In this document: positions 42,312-51,599 of the stretch, in pieces
Numbering within the stretch: position 1 is the stretch's first letter
Layout: each line of letters starts with the position of its first letter
Origin: Oceanibaculum indicum P24
GTDB taxonomy: Bacteria; Pseudomonadota; Alphaproteobacteria; Oceanibaculales; Oceanibaculaceae
Reading direction: 5' to 3'
Assembly: GCF_000299935.1 (NCBI RefSeq)
Contig: NZ_AMRL01000011.1
Span: 46,050-110,049 of the forward strand
Length of the DNA: 64,000 nucleotides
The notes under the pieces: model-generated
Database searches by the model: none
What the model was told of the DNA's origin: nothing
The model's input: only the letters and a program-made list of their open reading frames with translations
Translations under genes and position numbers: made by a program

Positions 42312-42506
42312 TCTGCGGCCTGTCTGCGTCAGCAGTTTTCCCAATGATCGAGTATGCAGGAAACCACACAAACAGTAAGCAAGTTCCTAATGGTAGCCCC
42401 GCCAGTGAATTAGCAACATCGAATGTGGTGCGGTTGCGTATCCGCCCTTGATGGCCTATCTGTTTGCCGCAACACCTATTCCCCCTTTGCGGAGCGAGAA
42501 CGAATC

Positions 42507-43874
42507 ATGATCCAACCGGTGCATGTCGTCGGCGGCGGTCTGGCCGGATCGGAAGCCGCCTGGCAGCTGGCCGAGGCCGGTGTCCCGGTCGTATTGCACG
42601 AAATGCGCCCGGTGCGCGCCACGGATGCGCACCAGACCGACCGGATGGCCGAACTGGTCTGCTCCAACTCCTTCCGCTCCGACGATGCCGAGTACAACGC
42701 GGTCGGCCTGCTGCATGAGGAGATGCGCCGCTGCGGCTCGCTGATCCTGCGCTCCGGTGACGGCGCGAAGCTGCCGGCGGGCGGCGCGCTGGCCGTGGAC
42801 CGGGACATCTTTGCCGGTGCCGTCACGCAAGCGCTGGAATCGCATCCGCTGATCACCATCGAGCGCGGGGAGATCGCCGGCCTGCCGCCAACCGACTGGG
42901 ACAGCGTCATCCTGGCGACCGGTCCCCTCACCTCGCCGGCGCTGGCCGAGGCGATCCGCGACCTGACCGACGAAAGCTCGCTGTCCTTCTTCGATGCCAT
43001 CGCCCCCATCGTCTATAAGGAGAGCATCGACTTCTCCCGCGCCTGGTATCAGTCGCGCTACGACAAGGTCGGGCCCGGCGGCACCGGCAAGGATTACATC
43101 AACTGCCCGTTCGAGAAGGATGAGTATATCGCCTTCATCCAGGCGCTACTGGACGGTGAGAAGACCGAATTCAAGGAATGGGAGAAGGACACTCCCTATT
43201 TCGAGGGCTGCCTGCCGATTGAGGTCATGGCGTCGCGCGGCGTCGATACGCTGCGCTTCGGGCCGATGAAGCCGGTGGGCCTTACGGACCCCAATACCGG
43301 ACGGCGGCCTTATGCGGTGCTTCAGCTCCGCCAGGATAACGCGCTGGGAACGCTGTATAATCTGGTCGGCTTCCAGACCAAACTGAAATATGCCGAACAG
43401 ACCCGCGTGTTCCGCATGATCCCCGGCCTGCAGAATGCGGAATTCGCCCGGCTGGGCGGGCTGCACCGCAACACCTTCCTGAACTCGCCGAAGCTGCTGG
43501 ATGGCGGCCTGCGGCTGAAGGCGATGCCGCGCCTGCGCTTCGCCGGGCAGGTCACCGGTGTCGAGGGCTATGTCGAAAGCGCGGCCATCGGGTTGCTGGC
43601 CGGGCGCTTCGCCGCCGCCGAACGGCTGGGCCGGGAGATCGCCCCGCCACCGCCGACCACGGCGCTGGGCGCACTGCTGGGCCATATCACCGGCGGTGCC
43701 GATGCCGAGACGTTTCAGCCGATGAACGTGAATTTCGGCCTGTTCCCGGAGCCGGAGCAGGACCCCGACCCGAAGAAGCGCATCAAGGGTCGCGAGCGCA
43801 AGAAGCTCTATACCGGCCGCGCGCTGGCCGACCTCGACGGCTGGCTCGGCGGCACCCGTCTGGCGGCGGAGTAA
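42507..43874 (+). CDS. trmFO: tRNA (uracil-5-)-methyltransferase, folate/FAD-dependent TrmFO
   Basis: This 455-residue enzyme methylates U54 of tRNA using methylene-tetrahydrofolate and FAD. The FAD site is [22 protein letters not shown] at the N-terminus. Family blocks include [26 protein letters not shown] (Cys), [30 protein letters not shown] (in part) and [10 protein letters not shown] near the end. ATG 42507 follows GGAGCGAGA. The open frame upstream lacks support. Confidence 0.97.
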   Translation: MIQPVHVVGGGLAGSEAAWQLAEAGVPVVLHEMRPVRATDAHQTDRMAELVCSNSFRSDDAEYNAVGLLHEEMRRCGSLILRSGDGAKLPAGGALAVDRDIFAGAVTQALESHPLITIERGEIAGLPPTDWDSVILATGPLTSPALAEAIRDLTDESSLSFFDAIAPIVYKESIDFSRAWYQSRYDKVGPGGTGKDYINCPFEKDEYIAFIQALLDGEKTEFKEWEKDTPYFEGCLPIEVMASRGVDTLRFGPMKPVGLTDPNTGRRPYAVLQLRQDNALGTLYNLVGFQTKLKYAEQTRVFRMIPGLQNAEFARLGGLHRNTFLNSPKLLDGGLRLKAMPRLRFAGQVTGVEGYVESAAIGLLAGRFAAAERLGREIAPPPPTTALGALLGHITGGADAETFQPMNVNFGLFPEPEQDPDPKKRIKGRERKKLYTGRALADLDGWLGGTRLAAE

Positions 43875-43885
43875 GCGGCCTTATG

Positions 43886-43994
43886 CTTCGAGACGCCCGC
43901 TAAAGCGGGCTCCTCAGCATGAGGGTGTAAACGGCACGGGCGGGATTGCAAGATGACCTCACCCTGAGGAGCCGGCACAGCCGGCGTCTCGAAG
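43886..43994. repeat. 109-bp imperfect palindromic repeat between convergent trmFO and NDUFAF6-like gene
   Basis: CTTCGAGACGCC at the left end is matched by GGCGTCTCGAAG at the right, with further paired blocks inside (GGGCTCCTCAG and CTGAGGAGCC). The whole unit could fold as one long cruciform or hairpin. Units beginning with this sequence are common between alphaproteobacterial genes. Its place between convergent stops suggests a bidirectional terminator role. Confidence 0.75.
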
Positions 43995-44010
43995 GGTATC
44001 GGGGCGAGCG

Positions 44011-44853
44011 CTAAAACCTCCCCCGCAGCGCCATCCAGCTGAGCCGCCAGGCGGCCAGCGGGGATTTCTCGCCGAGGCTGGTATCGAACACGTCATGGCC
44101 GTTTTTCGCCAGCCGCTTCAGATGCCCTTCGGCGAGCGTGAGCGGCAGCAGTGCCGCCAGCGCCCGTTTCGGTACATGCCGGCGTAGCGAGCGTGCTTCC
44201 GCCAGATGTGCGCGGGCGCTGTACGCGACGCTCTCGACCACCCGGTTCAGCCCCGCGCCCGGCTTCAGATCATAGAGTTCGCGCAGGCCAACGCCGTGCT
44301 GTTCCATCAGGCTGGCGGGCAGGTTCACCCAATGCTCGCGGGCATGGAACGGCAAGGCCCGCAGCAGGCCGGTCAGTGCCACGGCGGTGCCAGCGGCGCG
44401 GGCGATCCCGGCTTGCCGTTCCACCCCGCCGAGCGCACTCAGGCACAGATCGGTCAGCGTGCCGGCGGTGCCATCGGCATAGTCCAGCAGGGCCTGCAGA
44501 TCGGCGGGCGGTTCCGGCTGCAGATCCTGCCCCCGCGCCTCGATCAGCCGGTCGAAGGGTGCGCGCGGCAGGTCATGCGCCTGCACCGCCTCTGCCAGCG
44601 CCTGCACCACGGCATGCTGGCGCGGCGTGCCCCCGTAGATCTCCGCGATGGCCTCGCGCCACCAGGTCAGCCGTATTTCGCCGAGTAGCGGTTCGGAGAC
44701 GATGGCGCGGGTCTTGGCGACTTCCTGATTGAAGGCATAGAGCGCGAACAGCGCCTCGCGCCGGTCGGCGGGGGCGAACAGGCAGGTGAGGAACCGTTCC
44801 GGATCGTTCCGCTGTACCTCAAGGGCGCAATAGGAAAGGGCAGCCTCGGGCAT
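44011..44853 (-). CDS. Squalene/phytoene synthase family protein, NDUFAF6-like (complex I assembly factor relative)
   Basis: This 280-residue protein has the trans-isoprenyl-synthase fold but not the Asp-rich motifs. Where HpnC/HpnD have DDIAD, this reads FNQEVAKTR. The N-terminal run SYCALEVQRNDPERFLTCLFAPADRREALFALYAFN (in pieces) closely resembles human NDUFAF6, which helps assemble respiratory complex I. GGAAGGAA precedes ATG. It is next to hpnCDE but on the opposite strand, so it is not the third squalene enzyme. Its partner Mth938/NDUFAF3-like gene is at 48613. Confidence 0.85.
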   Translation of the reverse strand: MPEAALSYCALEVQRNDPERFLTCLFAPADRREALFALYAFNQEVAKTRAIVSEPLLGEIRLTWWREAIAEIYGGTPRQHAVVQALAEAVQAHDLPRAPFDRLIEARGQDLQPEPPADLQALLDYADGTAGTLTDLCLSALGGVERQAGIARAAGTAVALTGLLRALPFHAREHWVNLPASLMEQHGVGLRELYDLKPGAGLNRVVESVAYSARAHLAEARSLRRHVPKRALAALLPLTLAEGHLKRLAKNGHDVFDTSLGEKSPLAAWRLSWMALRGRF

Positions 44854-44946
44854 GATTCCTTCCGGTGAGTTTCGGTTCTAGCCGGGTGTGCTTCCCGGCA
44901 CCCGTCCTATATAGTTTCGGTCCCATCGCCAAGCACCTTCGGACCC

Positions 44947-45741
44947 ATGCCGCAGCCCGTGACCCTGCCCGATACCGTCCATGCCTCCGGAAAGGATGCC
45001 GGGCAGGAGAGCTTTCCGGTTGCCTCCTGGCTGCTGCCGCCGTCGAAGCGGGCGCAGATCATGGCGTTCTACCGCTTTGCCCGGGCGGCAGACGATATCG
45101 CCGATCATCCCGCCCTGCCGCCGGAGGAAAAGCTGCGCCTGCTCAACCAGATGGAGGGCCGGCTGCCAGCCACCGGGGCGGAGCATGCCGCCGCGCTACT
45201 GGTGGCCTTCCGGCAGGATGCCGGCAAGGCGCGCTATGCCGACTGGGACGAACTGATGGGCTATTGCCGGCATTCCGCAGCGCCGGTCGGGCGCTTCCTG
45301 CTCGACCTGTTCGGCGAGGATCGCACGCTGCGGCCGCACTCCGACGCGCTGTGCGCCGCGCTGCAGGTGCTCAACCATGTGCAGGATTGCGGCAGGGATT
45401 ACCGCGCGCTCGACCGGCTCTATTTGCCGAAGGACTGGCTTGATGCGGAGGGCGCGACGCCGGACATGCTTGCCGTCTCGCAGACCTCCCCTGCCCTGCG
45501 CCGCACGCTGGACCGGGTGCTGGACGCCACGGCAGCACTGCTGGCGGTATCGTGCCCTCTGCTGCCGGACATCCGGAATCGTGGGCTGCGCATCCAGGCG
45601 GCGACCACACAGATCGGTGCGGAGGCGCTGCTGGCTCGCCTGCGGCAGCAGGACCCGCTGACCCGGCATGTCCGGCTGGGCTGGCCGATGCGCTTTCTCT
45701 GCCTGCTGCGCGGCATCAGCAGCGGGATGGCCAGCCGATGA
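44947..45741 (+). CDS. hpnC: Squalene synthase HpnC (hydroxysqualene synthase)
   Basis: This 264-residue trans-isoprenyl diphosphate synthase-like enzyme has its first Asp motif in FARAADDIADH and the second in NHVQDCGRDYRALDRLYLP. With HpnD and HpnE it converts farnesyl diphosphate to squalene by way of presqualene diphosphate and hydroxysqualene, feeding hopanoids. Its stop overlaps the hpnD ATG by four bases (ATGA). It is the first gene of the hpnCDE operon. No squalene-hopene cyclase is in the window. Confidence 0.94.
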   Translation: MPQPVTLPDTVHASGKDAGQESFPVASWLLPPSKRAQIMAFYRFARAADDIADHPALPPEEKLRLLNQMEGRLPATGAEHAAALLVAFRQDAGKARYADWDELMGYCRHSAAPVGRFLLDLFGEDRTLRPHSDALCAALQVLNHVQDCGRDYRALDRLYLPKDWLDAEGATPDMLAVSQTSPALRRTLDRVLDATAALLAVSCPLLPDIRNRGLRIQAATTQIGAEALLARLRQQDPLTRHVRLGWPMRFLCLLRGISSGMASR

Positions 45742-46589
45742 GTCTGCAAGCCGAAGCCGAGGCGCATGTGCTGGACATTGTGCGGCGGGCACGCAGCTCC
45801 TTCTACTGGAGCATGCGGCTGCTGCCGGGCGAGAAGCGGCGCGCCATGTATGCCATCTACGCCTATTGCCGGGAGCTGGACGACATCGCCGACGGTGATC
45901 TGCCGCGTACGGAGAAGTTGGCCCGGCTTGAGGGCTGGCGGCGGGAAATCACGGCGCTCTACGCCGGATCGCCCACGCACCCCATCGCCATCGCGCTGGC
46001 CGGGCCGGTTGCCCGCTACAGGCTCGACCGGCGCTGGTTCGAGGAAATCCTGACCGGTGTCCGCATGGATGCCACTGGCGATATCCTGGCCCCCTCGCTG
46101 CTCGAACTGCAGCTCTATTGCCGCCGGGTCGCGGGCGCGGTCGGCATGCTGTCCATCGCGGTCTATGGCGCATCCGGCAAGGCGGCCGCCGGCTTCGCGC
46201 TGGCGCTCGGTGACGCGGTGCAGCTGACCAACATCCTGCGCGATCTGCGCGAGGATGCGGCCGACGGCCGTCTCTACCTGTCGGCGGACATGCTAGAGGC
46301 GGCAGGCATCCATATGCGCGATCCCGACGCCGTGCTCGATCATCCGGCGATTGTCCGCGTCTGTGCGGCGATGATCGACTGGGCGGAACAGCGCTATGCC
46401 GATGCCGAGGACGCCCTGCGCGACTGCGACCGGCAGGCACTGCGCCCGGCCATTGTCATCCTGGCGACCTACAAGCGCCTGCTGGACCGGCTGAAGCAGG
46501 CCGAGTTGCCGGCGCCGCAGCGCATCCGGCTGGGACGGCTGGAAAAGATCGTCATCGCCCTGCGTGCCGGCCTCACGCTGAAACCATGA
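45738..46589 (+). CDS. hpnD: Presqualene diphosphate synthase HpnD
   Basis: This 283-residue enzyme joins two farnesyl diphosphates. Motifs are AYCRELDDIADGD and LTNILRDLREDAADGRLYL. ATG 45738 (four-base overlap with hpnC) is chosen; the frame is open 186 bases upstream inside hpnC. It overlaps hpnE by four bases. The shared motifs with HpnC show these are paralogues acting in sequence. Confidence 0.95.
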   Translation: MSLQAEAEAHVLDIVRRARSSFYWSMRLLPGEKRRAMYAIYAYCRELDDIADGDLPRTEKLARLEGWRREITALYAGSPTHPIAIALAGPVARYRLDRRWFEEILTGVRMDATGDILAPSLLELQLYCRRVAGAVGMLSIAVYGASGKAAAGFALALGDAVQLTNILRDLREDAADGRLYLSADMLEAAGIHMRDPDAVLDHPAIVRVCAAMIDWAEQRYADAEDALRDCDRQALRPAIVILATYKRLLDRLKQAELPAPQRIRLGRLEKIVIALRAGLTLKP

Positions 46590-47815
46590 GCCGCCGCCTG
46601 CATGTGATCGGCACCGGGCTGGCCGGCCTGTCGGCGGCGCTGCGCGGGCTGGAGGCTGGATTTACCGTGACGCTGTACGAGGCGGCGGGCCAAGCTGGTG
46701 GACGCTGCCGCTCCTATGTCGATGCAAGCCTCGGCATGGAAATCGATAATGGCAATCATCTGCTGCTGTCCGGCAACCGCGAGACGCTGGCCTATCTGGA
46801 CCGCATCGGCGCGCGCGACACGCTGACCGGGCCGGAACGGGCACGCTTCCCGTTCCGTGACCTTGCAACGGGGGAGCAATGGGTGTTGAAGCCCGGCTAT
46901 CTGCTGCCCTGGTCGCCATCGCGGCGGGCACCGGGCACCAGCGCCGCCGACTACCTGCCCTGGCGGCTGCTGACGGCTGGGCCGGATAAGGTTGTGGCGG
47001 ACTTCCTGCCGGCGGGAAGCACGCTGGAGCGCGTCTGGCGGCCCCTGCTGGTCTCCGCCCTCAACACGCCTTTGGAACAGGCTTCGGCGCGGCTGGCGGG
47101 GCGCTTGCTGCGGGAAACGCTGCTACGGGGCGGTTCCGCCTGCCGGCCACTGGTTGCGCGCGACGGTCTGGGTGCCAGCTTTATCGATCCGGCGCTGGCG
47201 GTGCTGGAACGCGCAGCGGCTTCGGTTCGCTATCATCACAGGCTGACTGGGCTGGATTATGAGAGGGAAGGCATCGCCAGCCTGTCCTTCGGCGATGGGC
47301 GTGTCGTCCTTCAGCCGGAGGATGCGGTCATTCTCGCCCTGCCGCCGGAACAGGCTGCGGCGCTGCTGGGGCTGGACCTGCCGCTGGAGCATCAGCCCAT
47401 CGTGAATGGCCATTTCCGCTTTGAAGTGGACGGGCTGCCGGCTGGCGAGGCGTTTCTGGGACTGGTCGGCGGCACGGCCGAATGGCTGTTCCGCCGCAAC
47501 GATATCCTCTCCACTACCACCAGTGCTGCCAGCATGCTGGCGGACCAGCCGGCCGGGGAGATCGCCGACCTGCTCTGGCACGATATCGTGCGAGCCCTCG
47601 ACCTGCCCGCCGGCATACCCCTACCCCCGCATCGCATCGTGAAGGAAAAGCGCGCGACGCTGGCGCAGACCCCGGCGATGGCGCGAACACGGCCCGGCGC
47701 CGCAACCATCTGGCGCAATCTGGCGCTGGCCGGGGACTGGACCGATACCGGCCTGCCCTGCACCATCGAAGGCGCGGTGCGGTCTGGCAGGCTGGCGGTA
47801 GAGGCCATAGATTAA
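46586..47815 (+). CDS. hpnE: Hydroxysqualene dehydroxylase HpnE
   Basis: This 409-residue FAD-dependent amine-oxidase/desaturase-fold enzyme completes squalene synthesis. The dinucleotide site is VIGTGLAGLSAALRGLEAGF and the following loop is YEAAGQAGGRCRSY. The C-terminal FAD block is LALAGDWTDTGLPCTIEGAVRSG. It is translationally coupled to hpnD by a four-base overlap. Confidence 0.94.
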   Translation: MSRRLHVIGTGLAGLSAALRGLEAGFTVTLYEAAGQAGGRCRSYVDASLGMEIDNGNHLLLSGNRETLAYLDRIGARDTLTGPERARFPFRDLATGEQWVLKPGYLLPWSPSRRAPGTSAADYLPWRLLTAGPDKVVADFLPAGSTLERVWRPLLVSALNTPLEQASARLAGRLLRETLLRGGSACRPLVARDGLGASFIDPALAVLERAAASVRYHHRLTGLDYEREGIASLSFGDGRVVLQPEDAVILALPPEQAAALLGLDLPLEHQPIVNGHFRFEVDGLPAGEAFLGLVGGTAEWLFRRNDILSTTTSAASMLADQPAGEIADLLWHDIVRALDLPAGIPLPPHRIVKEKRATLAQTPAMARTRPGAATIWRNLALAGDWTDTGLPCTIEGAVRSGRLAVEAID

Positions 47816-47961
47816 TAAGGGTTTTTCTGGCCTTTTCATGCGCTTAGGATTGGCCTACATGAAAGGTCATCCGGCGATCACCTATGCCGGACGTTTTCTC
47901 GCGAGCCGCCGCCTTTTACCGGCGTCTTCCCGCGCAACGGAACAAGCCAACGAGGAATATC

Positions 47962-48558
47962 ATGCCCTTCGAACTTCCGGCCCTGCCCTACGCGCAGAAC
48001 GCCCTGGAGCCGCACATCTCCGCCAATACCTTCAGCTTCCATCATGGCAAGCACCACAACACCTACGTTGTGAACCTGAACAAGATGATCGACGGCACGC
48101 CGCTCGCCTCGAAGTCGCTGGAGGAAATCATCCTCGACAGCGCCGGCGATGCCTCGAAGGCTGGCATCTTCAACAATGCCGCGCAGGTGTGGAACCACAC
48201 CTTCTTCTGGCATTCGATGAAGCCGGGCGGCGGCGGCAAGCCCACCGGCAAGATTGCCAAGATGATCGACGAGTCCTTCGGCTCCTACGAGAAGTTCGCC
48301 GAGGAATTCAAGGCCGCCGGCGCCGGCCAGTTCGGCAGCGGCTGGGCCTGGCTGGTCGAGGATGGCGGTAAGCTGGCGGTCATGAAGACCCCGAACGCCG
48401 AACTGCCGATGACCAAGGGCAAGAAGGCGCTGCTGACCTGCGACGTGTGGGAGCATGCCTACTATCTGGACTACCAGAACCGCCGGCCGGACTTCCTGGC
48501 CGCCTTCCTGGATCACCTGGTGAACTGGGACTTCGCGGAAAAGAACCTGGCCGCCTGA
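47962..48558 (+). CDS. sodB: Iron superoxide dismutase
   Basis: This 198-residue enzyme removes superoxide in the cytoplasm. Metal ligands are in NTFSFHHGKHHNTYV, QVWNHTFFWHSM and DVWEHAYYLDYQNRR. The Gln in NNAAQVWNH, rather than Gly, favours the iron type over manganese. CGAGGAAT precedes ATG 47962. A strong terminator follows at 48584. It lies between the hpn operon and the sec operon. Confidence 0.96.
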   Translation: MPFELPALPYAQNALEPHISANTFSFHHGKHHNTYVVNLNKMIDGTPLASKSLEEIILDSAGDASKAGIFNNAAQVWNHTFFWHSMKPGGGGKPTGKIAKMIDESFGSYEKFAEEFKAAGAGQFGSGWAWLVEDGGKLAVMKTPNAELPMTKGKKALLTCDVWEHAYYLDYQNRRPDFLAAFLDHLVNWDFAEKNLAA

Positions 48559-48583
48559 TATCTCCGGTCAGTCAAGACGAGTG

Positions 48584-48611
48584 CGGGGGCCTTTCGGCCC
48601 CCGTTTTCGTT
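48584..48611 (+). terminator. Intrinsic terminator after sodB
   Basis: CGGGGGCC (48584-48591) and GGCCCCCG (48596-48603) form an 8-bp stem with a 4-base loop, followed by TTTTCGTTT. It ends about one base before the stop codon of the convergent Mth938 gene. Confidence 0.88.
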
Positions 48612-48612
48612 T

Positions 48613-48993
48613 CTATTCCACCGCTATCAGCGCGGCGGCGACCCGGCGGTCTTCCGACATCAGCACGTTGTAGGTGCGGCAGGCTGCCCCGGTATCCATC
48701 GCGTCGATGACGATGCCGGCATCCCGCAGTGCCTGCCGCAGGGCGGGCGGGACGAAGCGCATCTGCGCCCCGCAGCCGATCAGCAGGATATCGACTTCCG
48801 GCGTATCAGAGGCGGTGAAGGCCGACAGGCTGGCCTCATCAATGGACTGGAAGTCAGTGACGGGCCAGTCGAGAACACGATCCGGAAACACCAGGACGGA
48901 GCCCTCATGCACCGTGCCGGTGATCTTGAAGCGGCCCGCGCCATAGCTCTCGATAAGCTGCCGTCCCTCGGCGATGCGGGGGGTAACGTCCAT
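48613..48993 (-). CDS. Mth938-domain protein, NDUFAF3-like
   Basis: This 126-residue single-domain protein matches the Mth938 fold (DUF498): GRFKITGTVHEGSVLVFPD, VDILLIGCGAQMRFVP and ACRTYNVLMSEDRRVAAALI. Human NDUFAF3, a complex I assembly factor, is a relative, and bacterial forms are known next to secF. It starts 8 bp after the secF stop and ends the yajC-secD-secF operon. ATG 48993 is chosen over an upstream frame inside secF. Confidence 0.88.
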   Translation of the reverse strand: MDVTPRIAEGRQLIESYGAGRFKITGTVHEGSVLVFPDRVLDWPVTDFQSIDEASLSAFTASDTPEVDILLIGCGAQMRFVPPALRQALRDAGIVIDAMDTGAACRTYNVLMSEDRRVAAALIAVE

Positions 48994-49000
48994 CCGCCGA

Positions 49001-49939
49001 TCAGCCGGCCGTGGTCGCCTTGCCGGCATCCTCCGACGCATTGTCGCTGTCGCGGCGGAGATTCATGTAGGTCAGCACCGGCGTGGCGATGAAGATCGAG
49101 GAATAGGTACCGATCAGGATGCCGAAGATCAGCGCGCCGCTGAAATCGCGGACGACCGGTCCACCGAAGGAGAACAGAGCGACCAGGGCCAGGATCGTGG
49201 TGCCGCTGGTCAACAGCGTGCGGGCCAGCGTGTCGTTCAGGCTGAGGTCACACAGCGCGCTGATATCGAGCTTTTTGTACTTGCGCAGATTCTCGCGGAT
49301 GCGGTCATAGACCACGACGGTATCGTTGATCGAATAGCCGGCGATGGTCAGGATCGCCGCCACCGTGGACAGGTTGAACTCCAGCTGCAGTACGGAGAAC
49401 AGGCCGATGGTGATCAGCACGTCATGGATCAGCGTCAGCACGCCGCCGACGCCGAACTGCCATTCGAAGCGGAACCAGATATACATCAGGATAGCGCCCA
49501 GCGCGATCAGCACCGCCAGGATACCGTCCTGAATCAACTCGGCGCCAACCTTGGGGCCGACAAACTCGACACGCCGGTAGTTCACATCGTCGCCCAGCGC
49601 TCCCCGCACCGCCTCGATAGCGGCCTGCTGGCCCGCCTCCCCGCCATCCTGCTGCTGGATGCGGATGAGCACGTCCGTTTCGGCGCCAAATTCCTGCAAG
49701 GACACCTCACCCAGCCCGAGCTGGCCGAGGGTGGAGCGCATTTCGGACAGGTTTGCCGGCTGTGGCGTGCGGACTTCCATCAGGATGCCGCCGCGGAAAT
49801 CGATGCCGAAATTCAGCCCCTGGGTCGCCAGCGACACCAGCGAACCGAGCATCAGCAACGCGGATAGTGCGAAGCACAGTCCCTTGAAGCGCAGGAAGGG
49901 AACATGCGGTGTGCCGGCGAGGAATTTCATGAATCGCAT
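49001..49939 (-). CDS. secF: Protein translocase subunit SecF
   Basis: This 312-residue membrane subunit assists Sec export with SecD. Six helices and one periplasmic domain are present. Motifs include LNFGIDFRGGILMEVRT, the AGYSINDTVVVYDRIREN proton-path helix and LNDTLARTLLTSGTTI. GGAGAG precedes ATG 49939. It follows secD by 13 bp. Confidence 0.97.
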   Translation of the reverse strand: MRFMKFLAGTPHVPFLRFKGLCFALSALLMLGSLVSLATQGLNFGIDFRGGILMEVRTPQPANLSEMRSTLGQLGLGEVSLQEFGAETDVLIRIQQQDGGEAGQQAAIEAVRGALGDDVNYRRVEFVGPKVGAELIQDGILAVLIALGAILMYIWFRFEWQFGVGGVLTLIHDVLITIGLFSVLQLEFNLSTVAAILTIAGYSINDTVVVYDRIRENLRKYKKLDISALCDLSLNDTLARTLLTSGTTILALVALFSFGGPVVRDFSGALIFGILIGTYSSIFIATPVLTYMNLRRDSDNASEDAGKATTAG

Positions 49940-49952
49940 CGTCTCTCTCCGC

Positions 49953-51527
49953 TCAGATCGGCAGCGTCTTTGGCCGCGACCGGCGCAGCCAGAGCACGAC
50001 GATGAGGCGCGTCACCATGATCGCCGTGAACATGGAGGTGACGAGGCCAATCGACAGGGTGACGGCAAAGCCGCGGATCGGGCCGGACCCGAAGATGAAC
50101 AGCAGCAGCGCCGCGATGAAGGTCGTGAGATTCGCGTCAACGATGGTGGAGATCGCCCGGCTGTAGCCGGCATCGATGGCCGATACCGGCGGGCGGCCGT
50201 TCTTGGCCTCCTCGCGCATGCGCTCGAACACCAGCACATTGGCATCGACCGCCATACCGATGGTCAACACGATGCCGGCGATACCGGGCAACGTCAGCGT
50301 CGCCTGCAAGACCGACAGCGCGGCAACGATCAGCACCAGATTGACCAGCAGCGCGATGTTGGCGATCACGCCGAACAGGCCATAGGCCAGGACCATAAAG
50401 ACGATGACCAGCACCAGGCCCAGCAGGGCGGCGGCTTCGCCGGCGGCAATCGAATCGGCACCAAGGCCGGGGCCGACCGTGCGTTCCTCCAGCACCGTCA
50501 GCGGGGCCGGCAGCGCACCGGCGCGCAGCAGCAGCGCGAGGTCCTGGGCTTCCTGCACGGTGAAATTGCCGGAGATGATGCCGCTGCCGCCGAGGATCGG
50601 TTCGCGGATCACCGGGGCGCTGATGACCTTGTCGTCCAGCACGATGGCGAAGGGACGGTTCACATTGGCTGCCGTGGCATCGGCGAAACGCTTGGCGCCC
50701 ACCGAATCGAAGCGGAAGGAGACGACCGGCTCGCCATTGTTGAAGCTGGGCTGCGCATCGACCAGCGTGTCGCCACTAACCATCACCCGGCGTTCGATCA
50801 GATACATCTGTGCCGGACGGCCATCGGCGCCGACCTCGTCCGAGGGCAGCAGGGCGGAACCCGGCGGCACGCGACCGGCCATCGCCTCGCCCAGCGAGTT
50901 GCGGTCATCGACCAGGCGGAACACCATCTTGGCGGTCTGGCCGAGCAGCGCCTTGATGCGTTCCGGATCGTCCACGCCCGGCAGCTGGACCAGGATGCGG
51001 TCCTCGCCCTGACGCTGGATCGTCGGCTCGCGCGTTCCGGTCTCGTCGATGCGGCGGCGCACGATCTCGATGGATTGTTCGATGGCCGCCTGCTTGCGCG
51101 CCGTCAGCGCGCTTTCCCGCAAGGTCGCCACGATGCGCCCGTCGCTCTGCTCGATCGTCAGATCGCCATCGGCATCGCGCAGCAACGCCATGGCCCGGTC
51201 GGCATCCGCCGCTTCCCGCAGCCGGAAGACCACATTTTCCCCGGAGACGCCCAGATCGGTATAGCCGATCCGCTCCTTGCGCAGTTCGGTGCGCGCCAGA
51301 TCGACCACCGACTCCAGCCGTTCCCGGACCACCGTGTCGAGATCGACCTCCAGCAGCAGGTGCGAGCCGCCGCGCAGATCGAGGCCCAGATTGATTTGCT
51401 GGAAATTCATCCAGCTGGGCGCCTTCTCGACAACCGAACGGTCAAGCAGGTTCGGTGTCGCATAAGCAGCACCGAGGAGACAGATCACCAGGACCAGTGC
51501 GATCTTCCACTTGGGGAAATGCAGCAT
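49953..51527 (-). CDS. secD: Protein translocase subunit SecD
   Basis: This 524-residue partner of SecF uses the proton gradient to pull exported proteins forward. LGLDLRGGSHLLLEVD (about residues 48-63) and GMAVDANVLVFERMREE are diagnostic. Then come DAGYSRAISTIVDANLTTFIAALLLF (in pieces) and six helices. A large periplasmic domain lies between the first and second helix. It follows yajC by 72 bp. Confidence 0.97.
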   Translation of the reverse strand: MLHFPKWKIALVLVICLLGAAYATPNLLDRSVVEKAPSWMNFQQINLGLDLRGGSHLLLEVDLDTVVRERLESVVDLARTELRKERIGYTDLGVSGENVVFRLREAADADRAMALLRDADGDLTIEQSDGRIVATLRESALTARKQAAIEQSIEIVRRRIDETGTREPTIQRQGEDRILVQLPGVDDPERIKALLGQTAKMVFRLVDDRNSLGEAMAGRVPPGSALLPSDEVGADGRPAQMYLIERRVMVSGDTLVDAQPSFNNGEPVVSFRFDSVGAKRFADATAANVNRPFAIVLDDKVISAPVIREPILGGSGIISGNFTVQEAQDLALLLRAGALPAPLTVLEERTVGPGLGADSIAAGEAAALLGLVLVIVFMVLAYGLFGVIANIALLVNLVLIVAALSVLQATLTLPGIAGIVLTIGMAVDANVLVFERMREEAKNGRPPVSAIDAGYSRAISTIVDANLTTFIAALLLFIFGSGPIRGFAVTLSIGLVTSMFTAIMVTRLIVVLWLRRSRPKTLPI

Positions 51528-51599
51528 TGTGGCCGGAACGCTCCGATGAAGGGAAAAGGGTCAGGCGACGGTGAAGCCGCCTTACTGCGGAAACCGGCC

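Noticed and set aside
44011..44853. Third squalene-synthase-type enzyme of the hpn operon
   Set aside because: It lacks the Asp-rich motifs, is on the opposite strand and resembles NDUFAF6.
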